This document shows positions 1 to 6,395 of a stretch of DNA of 8,759 nucleotides, one piece after another; position 1 is the first letter of the stretch, and the number at the start of each line of letters is the position of its first letter. The position numbers and the translations under genes are program-made. The notes beneath the pieces were generated by a model. The model made no database searches. It was not told the origin of the DNA and saw only the letters and a program-made list of their open reading frames with translations. This DNA is from Kiritimatiellia bacterium (GTDB taxonomy: Bacteria; Verrucomicrobiota; Kiritimatiellia; RFP12; UBA1067), in assembly GCA_904502135.1 (NCBI GenBank), contig CAJGDE010000080.1, positions 1 to 8,759 on the forward strand, in the 5' to 3' direction.

Positions 1-1
1 C

Positions 2-445
2 GGCAAGCGTTTTGTTAAAACTCCGAAGGTGTATTTCACAGAACCTGGGCTTGCGACCTGGCAACTCGGCATAAGGGACAGTGGACAAGTCGTTCGAGAT
101 CCAGCATTTGGAGGGCTATTTGAAAATATGGTAGTTGTTGAGGCGCTCAAGACGCGGCTTAATGCCGGTCGCACGCCCGACCTCTATTTTATTCGAGACC
201 AGCACGGCACGGAAATCGATTTAGTTGTTGAAGATGGAAGGTCTCTACACTTGTTTGAAATCAAGGCTTCCACGTCATTCTCAACGGATTTTACCCGAAA
301 TCTTGATGCCGTCCGTAGAGCGATTCCGGAAGTCGCATCCGCAACGGTCGTGTATGGCGGCGATTCCGCCGCAGCGGTACGTGATATTGAATTTGTTCCG
401 TTCCGCGATCTTGCCGCGCGTATGCGACAACTTGGACTCGCATAA
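2..445 (+). CDS. AAA_14/DUF4143-type ATP-binding protein, C-terminal part (5' truncated)
   Basis: This is the C-terminal part of a P-loop ATPase of the AAA_14/DUF4143 type; the reading frame is already open at base 2, so the ATPase half lies outside the window. The visible start (KRFVKTPKVYFTEPGLATW) matches the usual entry into DUF4143, followed by GLFENMVVVEAL and a stretch with spacing E-I-D (Asp at visible residue 73) then F-E-I-K (Glu 86, Lys 88). That spacing resembles the PD-(D/E)xK nuclease-like core common at the end of this family. Cellular role is poorly defined for the family; many are found as isolated accessory genes. Stop is TAA at 443-445. It is separated from mraZ by about 127 bases holding the mraZ promoter, so it is probably not part of the division operon. 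Family assignment is good; function is unknown. Confidence 0.85.
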   Translation, partial: GKRFVKTPKVYFTEPGLATWQLGIRDSGQVVRDPAFGGLFENMVVVEALKTRLNAGRTPDLYFIRDQHGTEIDLVVEDGRSLHLFEIKASTSFSTDFTRNLDAVRRAIPEVASATVVYGGDSAAAVRDIEFVPFRDLAARMRQLGLA

Positions 446-502
446 TATTCGCGACTAAAGCACCCTTTGTTTCGAACTCTGTATTGATTTTTAAATTTGT
501 TG

Positions 503-531
503 TTGCAACGCGGTGTCAGAAAGTGTATAAT
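503..531 (+). promoter_or_regulatory. Predicted sigma-70-like promoter of the mraZ operon
   Basis: A -35 like TTGCAA lies at 503-508 (4 of 6 matches to consensus) and a perfect -10 TATAAT at 526-531, with a 17-nt spacer. Transcription would start near 537-539. That leaves only about 5 nt before the ATG at 543 but about 35 nt before the GTG at 573, which bears on the choice of mraZ start. The -35 box sits within the palindrome GTTGCAAC. This is pattern recognition only, with no experimental evidence. Confidence 0.6.
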
Positions 532-548
532 TATGTCACAAAATGTCA
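509..548 (+). promoter_or_regulatory. Putative MraZ operator: four 10-bp-phased TGTNN repeats
   Basis: TGTCA, TGTAT, TGTCA and TGTCA begin at 514, 524, 534 and 544, each separated by 5 nt and so spaced exactly one helical turn apart. A weaker fifth unit (TGCAA) is at 504 in the same phase. Studied MraZ proteins bind short direct repeats (TGGGN in E. coli) with 5-nt spacers upstream of their own gene, so the architecture fits although the core bases differ. The array covers the -10 box and predicted start site, a position suited to repression. Binding by the adjacent MraZ is an inference. Confidence 0.55.
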
Positions 549-572
549 AAGAAGGGTTTAGAGGGTGTCGCA

Positions 573-1022
573 GTGTCGACGGGCGTAAAGTCTGGTGTCT
601 TTTTGGGGCGCCACGATTACGCGCTTGATCCCAAGAAGCGCTTTACCATCCCAAGCGAATGGCGGGCGATTCTCGGTGATGTCGTATATGTGATGCCTGA
701 CCGCAAGGAAAAATGCCTTAATCTTTATTCTCAAGAAGAGATGGGCGTTTTTCTCGAGCAGCTGCGCCAAAAAGCGTTACTTGATCCTGCGCTAAACAAG
801 GTGTTTGCCCGGCTCGGTGCGGTTTCTCAACAGCTCAGTCTTGACGTTCAAGGCCGAATCCGCATTTGCGACAAGCTCCTTCAGTTTGCGAACTTGACGA
901 CGACGGTTGCAATTGTAGGTTCGGTGCGTATGCTGAAAGTATACAATCCGGAATTGCTTGGGCCGGAAGATGAGGTTGATATCGAAACTCTTGATGCGGA
1001 ACTCGCAGCGGCAGGTATGTGA
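573..1022 (+). CDS. mraZ: Transcriptional regulator MraZ
   Basis: MraZ is a SpoVT/AbrB-like DNA-binding protein that opens dcw clusters and usually regulates its own operon. With GTG at 573 the protein has 149 residues, close to the usual 140-150. Two MraZ half-domains are visible: LDPKKRFTIPSEWR at about residues 18-31 and LDVQGRIRI at about 90-98. The first motif carries Lys instead of the usual Gly before the conserved Arg. I chose GTG 573 because GAGGG (561-565) lies 7 nt upstream and the predicted transcription start near 538 leaves a normal leader. The in-frame ATG at 543 (159 residues) has no visible ribosome binding site, overlaps the last TGTCA repeat and would be nearly leaderless, but cannot be excluded. 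The gene ends in TGA at 1020-1022 and touches rsmH. Identity is confident, the start less so. Confidence 0.92.
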   Translation: MSTGVKSGVFLGRHDYALDPKKRFTIPSEWRAILGDVVYVMPDRKEKCLNLYSQEEMGVFLEQLRQKALLDPALNKVFARLGAVSQQLSLDVQGRIRICDKLLQFANLTTTVAIVGSVRMLKVYNPELLGPEDEVDIETLDAELAAAGM

Positions 1023-1024
1023 GG

Positions 1025-1942
1025 ATGCAGGAATTCGTCCATAAGTCTGTTCTTTTGCATGAAGCGGTAGACGCCTTGGCTGTTCGTAGCGGCGGCAGAT
1101 ATGTCGACGGGACTTTCGGTCGCGGCGGCCATTCAAGAGAAATTGTTTCGCGCGGAGGACTTGTTCTTGGCATAGACCGCGATGATGAGGCGATAGCTGC
1201 AGCAAAAGCTGAGAATTTTAACGTGGTGAAAAATCGTCACGGTAATTTAAAAGAAGTATCTGTTGCCAACGGGTGGTCTCAGGTCGATGGGATTTTGCTT
1301 GATCTTGGAGTTTCAAGCCCGCAGTTAGATGAAGCTTTCAGAGGCTTCAGTTTTATGCGCGACGGTCCTCTTGATATGCGCATGGATGTGTCCGACAGCT
1401 TGACCGCTGCGGATATCGTCAATGAAGAGAGCGAAGAAAATCTTGCGGCGATATTCCGTGAGTTCGGCCAAGAGCCCAATGCCGGGCGCATCGCACGCGC
1501 TATAGTCAAGGAGCGCAAGCTGAAAGGCTGTTACTTTGACTCGACGTTGAAGCTCGCGAATTTTGTCGAGCGTCTTGTGGGCCGAAGAGGCGCGCATCAT
1601 CCCGCCACGAGAATTTTTCAGGCTCTCCGCATGGCGGTAAATGACGAGATAGGTGAGCTTGAGCGCGCTTTGGAAGGGGGTATTGAGCTTCTTGCTCCCG
1701 GAGGAAGATTTGCCGTCATCACCTTTGAGAGCCTGACAGACCGCATAGTGAAGAGGTTTTTCGCTTCGCACGTCGGAAAGATGCGCTCTCTTCAGGCCGG
1801 CGGAGAAGTCTGGCAGGGCGTTGAGCCGCGTGCCAGGCCTGTGACAAAAAAGCCGATTACGGCAAGTGATGAAGAAATAAAATTTAATCCAAGATCGCGT
1901 AGCGCGAAACTGCGCGCGATTGAAAAGGAGTTAGATAGGTAA
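1025..1942 (+). CDS. rsmH: 16S rRNA (cytosine-1402-N4)-methyltransferase RsmH (MraW)
   Basis: RsmH uses S-adenosylmethionine to methylate N4 of C1402 in the decoding centre of 16S rRNA. From ATG 1025 the protein has 305 residues, normal for the family. Visible motifs: an N-terminal F-x-H-K-S-V-L-L-x-E; the SAM-binding motif VDGTFGRGGHS at residues 27-37; GIDRD at 49-53; LLDLGVSSPQLD around Asp93; RGFSFMRDGPLDMRMD; and a C-terminal NPRSRSAKLR. The segment usually written FHSLEDR reads FESLTDR here (Glu235, Thr238). GTG at 1019, overlapping the mraZ stop by 4 bases, is an alternative start adding two residues. I prefer ATG 1025, which has GCAGG at 1011-1015 at 9-nt spacing. The stop TAA (1940-1942) overlaps the next ATG by one base, implying translational coupling. 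Confidence 0.95.
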   Translation: MQEFVHKSVLLHEAVDALAVRSGGRYVDGTFGRGGHSREIVSRGGLVLGIDRDDEAIAAAKAENFNVVKNRHGNLKEVSVANGWSQVDGILLDLGVSSPQLDEAFRGFSFMRDGPLDMRMDVSDSLTAADIVNEESEENLAAIFREFGQEPNAGRIARAIVKERKLKGCYFDSTLKLANFVERLVGRRGAHHPATRIFQALRMAVNDEIGELERALEGGIELLAPGGRFAVITFESLTDRIVKRFFASHVGKMRSLQAGGEVWQGVEPRARPVTKKPITASDEEIKFNPRSRSAKLRAIEKELDR

Positions 1943-2364
1943 TGAGAAAAAACCGGAAGATTCCCAAAACAATGTCGGTCGTAGCATCGAACACGATGCA
2001 TATCGGCGCTGTTATTCTCATGCTGTTCGTCATGGTGATTCTTAATATTTTAGCGTCATCCAGTTGTCAGCAGCAGCATAAGGAAATCGGCGAAAAAGAA
2101 CGCGAACTCGCTAAGCTGGAAGATTCGTATACACGCGAATCCACCCGTTGGGAAGAGATGAAAACGCCAGAGCGCATTAGCGTGGCGCTCAGAAATCACG
2201 GGCTTATGATGGATATCGCAGGTCCAGACAGGATTGTGCGCGTGCGAAAGAACGGCAGATTGCTCGAAGGTCAGATTTCAGTGAAGAAGGCCAGATCTAA
2301 ATTAGCTTCCAACAGCCTCATGGGTGTTCCTCGTCAGACGATCTACCGCAGACATCGCAGGTAG
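1942..2364 (+). CDS. ftsL: FtsL-like divisome membrane protein
   Basis: A 140-residue protein between rsmH and ftsI, the standard position of ftsL. It has a basic N-terminus, one transmembrane segment at about residues 19-40 (HIGAVILMLFVMVILNILA), then a charged, coiled-coil-like stretch at about 44-75 rich in Glu, Lys and Gln. After this comes an ERISVALRNHGLMM segment, recalling the end of FtsL-type coiled coils. FtsL normally partners FtsB and FtsQ and helps activate the FtsW/FtsI septal synthase. FtsL proteins diverge too fast for motif identification, so topology and position carry the call. A GGAG lies at 1927-1930 and translation probably re-initiates at the TAATG overlap with rsmH. 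The C-terminus is extended and very basic (ending YRRHRR), which is not typical and may be clade-specific. Topology is confident; the gene name is an inference. Confidence 0.7.
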   Translation: MRKNRKIPKTMSVVASNTMHIGAVILMLFVMVILNILASSSCQQQHKEIGEKERELAKLEDSYTRESTRWEEMKTPERISVALRNHGLMMDIAGPDRIVRVRKNGRLLEGQISVKKARSKLASNSLMGVPRQTIYRRHRR

Positions 2365-2377
2365 ATGCTTATCGGTC

Positions 2378-4171
2378 ATGTTTATGCGAGGTGAGAGCGT
2401 TCGCTTCTGGCTGCCGATAATTCTCTTGGCGGGCATGGGGGCATGTTCCTCGTATAAGCTTATCGATGCTCATGTCTCACCAGAGGTAAAAGCGCCTGAT
2501 TATACGTTCACCCGCGATTTGAAAGCCAATAGGGGCTCGATATATTCTTCTTTTGGAAAGTCGTATCCGTTCGCGAAGTCGGTTCCCTATTGGGAATATC
2601 ATTTAGATCCGGTGTCGCTGACAAACGCTCTCGTCAGACGCAGGGGTGAGCCGCGTCGCCCGCCGTTAGCGATAATGAAGACGATAGCCGATGCTCTCGG
2701 GGTAGATTTCGCCGCGGTAAAGCGCATGAGCGCAAATACGAAAAACCGCTATCAGTTTCTCGCTTTATCGTCCGACCCAGACGCGTATCGCACGATCGCC
2801 GACTCGTCTTTGGTGGCAGGTGTGGCGATCAACGACAAGCAGGTAAGGCAATATATTCACGGCAGGCGCCTTTGCCACGTATTGGGTTCTGTTAATGATG
2901 CCAATGTCGGTTCGGCCGGCATCGAGCAGTATTTTAACCGCGAGCTTACAGGAACTCCCGGCAAGATCAAGGGTATGCGAGATGCGCGCAGACGAGAGCT
3001 TTACGATAAACGCATTACATCTGTAGACCCTATACCGGGCGCTGATATTTATCTTACGATAGATCCGAACATTCAATTCGAGACAGAGCGTCACCTGAAA
3101 TGGGGCGTTGCCGAATATGGCGCCGGCGCAGGGTGGGGGATAGTCATGAACGCAAAAACCGGCGCGATCCTTTCAATGGCGTCGTATCCGGATTTCGAGC
3201 CTATAAAATTCGGAAAGAGCGATCCTGAGGCGACGATGAATCGCACTATAGCGTGGAATTATGAGCCAGGGTCTGTCATGAAGGTTATAACGGCTGCGGC
3301 AGCAATTGATATGGGCAGAGTCACGCCGTCTACGCGTTATCGCACAAATCGAGACGATGACAGATATTTCAGGCTTCCGGGCGACGGCTCGCATAAATGG
3401 GAGCCTACGATGACGATCAAAGATGCGATAGTTCACTCGTCTAACATCGTAATCGGAAAATTAGGTTATGATATCGGACCTAAAAGACTTTGGGAATATA
3501 TGCGCAAGTTCGGTTTTGGAGCGAAAACTCATATTGAACTGCCCGGTGAACAGTATGGGATTCTCCCGCACTGGAAAAGGTGGGATAAGGTCAAATGGTC
3601 GCGTGCACCGATCGGGCAGGGCGTTTCGGTTACGGCGATACAGCTTATAAGCGCTTATCAGGCGTTGGCGAACGACGGCGTGAGAATGAAGCCTTATATC
3701 GTTGAAAAGGTTGTCGATGCGAACGGTCTTAGCATAGGCGATTACGGCTTAAAGACTTTAGGCAGCGTAGTTAGCGCTTCGACCGCCAGAAAGATGCGGG
3801 AGATGATGCTTGGCGTGGCGGCGCCTGGAGGGACCGCCAGACGTGCGGCGATAAAGGGCTATTCAATAGCCGGAAAAACAGGCACGGCCGAAAAGGTTAT
3901 CAACGGACAATACGCGCATGGGCTTTATGTTGCAACGTTTTGCGGTATAGTTCCGGCTACCGCTCCGGAACTTGTTATTCTTATATCTCTTGACTTTAAT
4001 GCGAAGACCCGTTATCATCAGGGCGGCAATTCCGCAGGTCCCGTCTTCAAGCGTTTGGCTCTTACGGCTCTCAGATATCTTGAGGTTGCGCCCGACAAGC
4101 CCGAAGAGATTGAAGATAGTGATGATGATGAATATGAGAGTATAAAATCAAGCGCGCTCAACTTGCCTTGA
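2378..4171 (+). CDS. ftsI: Septal peptidoglycan transpeptidase FtsI (PBP3, class B PBP)
   Basis: FtsI cross-links septal peptidoglycan with FtsW. From ATG 2378 the protein has 597 residues, typical for the family. Order: about 9 residues of cytoplasmic tail, a hydrophobic anchor (about 10-22), a juxtamembrane dimerisation-type segment including NRGSIYSS, then the transpeptidase domain. All three penicillin-binding motifs are present: SVMK with catalytic Ser299 and Lys302, SSN at 354-356, and KTGT at 500-503. The C-terminus is an acidic tail (EDSDDDEYES), with no PASTA repeats. The frame is open back to GTG 2324, inside ftsL, but conserved topology favours ATG 2378 (or 2384), 13 nt after the ftsL stop; no strong ribosome binding site is visible. 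The anchor is short and ends in MGAC, resembling a lipobox (Cys23). Identification is confident. Confidence 0.94.
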   Translation: MFMRGESVRFWLPIILLAGMGACSSYKLIDAHVSPEVKAPDYTFTRDLKANRGSIYSSFGKSYPFAKSVPYWEYHLDPVSLTNALVRRRGEPRRPPLAIMKTIADALGVDFAAVKRMSANTKNRYQFLALSSDPDAYRTIADSSLVAGVAINDKQVRQYIHGRRLCHVLGSVNDANVGSAGIEQYFNRELTGTPGKIKGMRDARRRELYDKRITSVDPIPGADIYLTIDPNIQFETERHLKWGVAEYGAGAGWGIVMNAKTGAILSMASYPDFEPIKFGKSDPEATMNRTIAWNYEPGSVMKVITAAAAIDMGRVTPSTRYRTNRDDDRYFRLPGDGSHKWEPTMTIKDAIVHSSNIVIGKLGYDIGPKRLWEYMRKFGFGAKTHIELPGEQYGILPHWKRWDKVKWSRAPIGQGVSVTAIQLISAYQALANDGVRMKPYIVEKVVDANGLSIGDYGLKTLGSVVSASTARKMREMMLGVAAPGGTARRAAIKGYSIAGKTGTAEKVINGQYAHGLYVATFCGIVPATAPELVILISLDFNAKTRYHQGGNSAGPVFKRLALTALRYLEVAPDKPEEIEDSDDDEYESIKSSALNLP

Positions 4172-4197
4172 CCATGTTATAATATGTTTGGTATACT
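4168..4197 (+). promoter_or_regulatory. Predicted sigma-70-like promoter of the metabolic operon
   Basis: TTGACC at 4168-4173 (5 of 6 to the -35 consensus) is followed after 18 nt by TATACT at 4192-4197 (5 of 6 to the -10 consensus). The -35 overlaps the ftsI stop codon TGA (4169-4171). A start near 4204 would give a leader of about 25 nt ending in AAGGA (4216-4220), 8 nt before the ATG at 4229. An extra TATAAT at 4178-4183 lies in the spacer but has no matching -35. The site suggests that the genes from 4229 can be transcribed independently of the division operon. Confidence 0.55.
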
Positions 4198-4228
4198 TAA
4201 CAAAATTCTATAAAAAAGGAATGCTTCA

Positions 4229-5146
4229 ATGAAGAAAATATTATCGGTTTTTTCGGCGGTTTTGCTCGCTTTTGCGGCAGGATGTTCAGATAAAGGTTTA
4301 AATTCGTCAGGAAAAATAGATCCTTCGCGCATCGGCGTATGCAGCTGGAGCTGGCGGGTTGACATGAAAAATGTTGAGCGTCTTATGGATGAAGCCGGTG
4401 TCAAAGGCGTGCATCTCGCGCTCGGGCCGTTTATCGCACCTGATGAAAGACATGGTTCAGCAGAGGGCGAAGAGGCTTGGAAGAGAGTTAAAGAGCTTGT
4501 TGAATCCGGCAAGTGGAAAGTGATGTCGACGATGATCGGTACTGTCGGTGAAGATTACACGACTCTTGAAACGATCAAGAAGACCGGAGGTATCGTTCCT
4601 GATCAGCATTGGAAGGCCAATCAGGCGATAATCACTAAAGGCGCTCAGCTTACGAAGGAGCTTGGCTGCAACTACATGTCTCTTCACGCCGGTTTTCTTG
4701 ACGAAAGCGACCCGGTAGCGTATAAAAAATATGTGGAGCGCGTGACATGGATGCGCGATGAAGCGGCCAAGTACGGCGTTATGGTTATTTTTGAGTCTGG
4801 GCAGGAGACGGCCGAGCATTTGGCCTCGTTTATGAAAAAGGTTCCCGGGGTAGGAATTAACTTTGATCCCGCCAATATGATTCTTTATGCAATGGGTAAG
4901 CCCATTGAAGCTATAAAATTGCTTATGCCGTGGATTGTTCAGGTTCATGTCAAGGACGCTTGTTATACCAAGACTCCCGGAACATGGGGTACGGAAGTGC
5001 CGTGGTGCGATGGTCAGGTCGGCGGAAAGGCCTTTGTTGCCGAGCTTGAGAAGATGGGCTACAAAGGAAATTATGTGGTTGAACGTGAAGCCGGTAATAA
5101 TCGTGCGAATGATATTAAGCTTGCAGTGGAAAGACTTGTCAAATAG
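4229..5146 (+). CDS. Lipoprotein sugar phosphate isomerase/epimerase-like TIM-barrel protein
   Basis: A 305-residue protein of the xylose-isomerase-like/AP-endonuclease-2 TIM-barrel superfamily (sugar isomerases and epimerases, hydroxypyruvate-isomerase-like). The N-terminus is a lipoprotein signal: basic MKK, hydrophobic 4-17, and a lipobox-like FAAGC with Cys19 followed by Ser, so it should be exported and membrane-anchored. The barrel starts at IGVCSWSWR. Likely divalent-metal ligands are in family positions: Glu189 (FESGQE), Asp213 (NFDPAN), His240 (VHVKDA) and Glu285 (VVEREAG), plus His153 (SLHAGF). Start ATG 4229 has AAGGA at 8-nt spacing and its own promoter. It lies 37 nt upstream of a Gfo/Idh/MocA dehydrogenase, a frequent partner in sugar oxidation or isomerisation pathways. 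Fold and metal site are confident; the substrate cannot be assigned. Confidence 0.88.
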   Translation: MKKILSVFSAVLLAFAAGCSDKGLNSSGKIDPSRIGVCSWSWRVDMKNVERLMDEAGVKGVHLALGPFIAPDERHGSAEGEEAWKRVKELVESGKWKVMSTMIGTVGEDYTTLETIKKTGGIVPDQHWKANQAIITKGAQLTKELGCNYMSLHAGFLDESDPVAYKKYVERVTWMRDEAAKYGVMVIFESGQETAEHLASFMKKVPGVGINFDPANMILYAMGKPIEAIKLLMPWIVQVHVKDACYTKTPGTWGTEVPWCDGQVGGKAFVAELEKMGYKGNYVVEREAGNNRANDIKLAVERLVK

Positions 5147-5183
5147 TATTGTCTGTTGCATCGGTTTTTGATTGGAGAAGTCA

Positions 5184-6395
5184 ATGCGTAAGTTAAAAGC
5201 GATCGTTTTAGGTGCAGGCTATCGTGGCCGTGCGTATGCAGAATACGCGCAGGCGCATCCCGATCAACTTGAGATTGTCGGAGTTGCCGATCCGGTGCAG
5301 GCTGAGGCGATACCCGCTCCCAGATACTGGAAAGACTGGAAAGACTGCCTCAATGATCGCCCTGAGGCTGATATCGTAATGATTACGATGCCCGACAATC
5401 TTCATTACGAGCCGTCTTTATTGGCTCTGGAGTACGGGTATCATCTTTTGCTGGAAAAGCCTATTTCTCCGACCGAAGAGCAGTGCCGCGATGTGATATC
5501 TAAAGCTCTTGAGAAAAAACGTCTTGTCATCGTAGGTCATATCTTAAGATATACCGCGTATTTCGCCCACATCAAGGCGCTCATTGATTCTGGTGAGCTC
5601 GGCGAGGTCGTGTCGATTTCGCATCAGGAATCAGCCGGCTTTTGGAAGGTGGCGCATTCATATGTGCGCGGCAATTGGGCGAACTCCAAAAAATCTTCGC
5701 CGATAATACTCGCCAAATGTTCCCATGACTTTGATCTGTTCGTCTGGTGGCTTGGCAAGAAGTGCCGTAAGGTGACAAGCTTCGGCTCCATCAAACTTTT
5801 TAAAAGCGAGAATATGCCCAAGGGCGCTGCCAAGCGTTGCGTAGACTGCCCGCCGGCGATAGAGAAGCGTTGCGTCTGGAGCGCGCGCAATATGTACGTA
5901 AGACACGATGAGCTTAAGTACCTTTTCGCCGATCAGTCGGACGAGGCGATGGAAAAGCTCATTGAAGAGACGGAATACGGAAAATGCGTTTATCAGACCG
6001 ATAACGATGTTCCTGACCATCAGACAGTGACGATGGAGTTTGAGGGCGGCGCTACAGTAAGTCATGTAATGACCGGTTTTACCGAACATAACGTGCGCAC
6101 GACCCGCATCGCGCTTACCAAGGGCGAAATTGTCGGTGACGGCGAAAATCTAGATATCTGCCGTTTTGACGGACAGTCCGTTGAAACGGGAGTGCCCCTG
6201 TCTTATCGCCTGCCGAACAAGTCGCGCCATGGTGGAGGAGATTTTAACATTATCTCTGAAATGATTCGTATTCTCCGTCGCAATGATGAAGATGAGATTC
6301 ATGATACGACGGAAGAGGCTCTGCAAAGCCACCTTATCTGTTTCGCTGCGGAGCGTTCTCGTCACATGGGCGGGCAGATTATAGAGATTGAGTAA
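5184..6395 (+). CDS. Gfo/Idh/MocA family NAD(P)-dependent oxidoreductase
   Basis: A 403-residue dehydrogenase of the glucose-fructose oxidoreductase/inositol dehydrogenase family, which oxidises or reduces a hydroxyl of sugars, cyclitols or related compounds with NAD(P). The Rossmann motif GAGYRG is at residues 10-15. The family EKP motif (91-93) and the HxxD pair His181/Asp184 (KCSHDFDLFVWWLG) mark the active site, and RHGGGDFNII stands near the C-terminus as in many members. A cysteine cluster C219-x2-C222-x7-C230 lies in the C-terminal domain and occurs, as I recall, in a subset of the family. Start ATG 5184 is preceded by GGAG (5174-5177) at 6-nt spacing; the upstream in-frame TTG at 5172 lies in that site and is unlikely. 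No signal peptide is seen, so it is probably cytoplasmic. Its TAA overlaps the next ATG by one base. Substrate unknown. Confidence 0.93.
   Translation: MRKLKAIVLGAGYRGRAYAEYAQAHPDQLEIVGVADPVQAEAIPAPRYWKDWKDCLNDRPEADIVMITMPDNLHYEPSLLALEYGYHLLLEKPISPTEEQCRDVISKALEKKRLVIVGHILRYTAYFAHIKALIDSGELGEVVSISHQESAGFWKVAHSYVRGNWANSKKSSPIILAKCSHDFDLFVWWLGKKCRKVTSFGSIKLFKSENMPKGAAKRCVDCPPAIEKRCVWSARNMYVRHDELKYLFADQSDEAMEKLIEETEYGKCVYQTDNDVPDHQTVTMEFEGGATVSHVMTGFTEHNVRTTRIALTKGEIVGDGENLDICRFDGQSVETGVPLSYRLPNKSRHGGGDFNIISEMIRILRRNDEDEIHDTTEEALQSHLICFAAERSRHMGGQIIEIE

Noticed and set aside
4457..5161. Long minus-strand open frame (234 codons)
   Set aside because: It is antisense to the TIM-barrel lipoprotein gene, which has clear motifs and a signal sequence; the antisense frame shows no family features.
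5328..5345. Tandem 9-bp repeat (TGGAAAGAC twice) in the dehydrogenase gene
   Set aside because: It keeps the frame (WKDWKD) in a variable surface region of the nucleotide-binding domain and looks like ordinary coding sequence.
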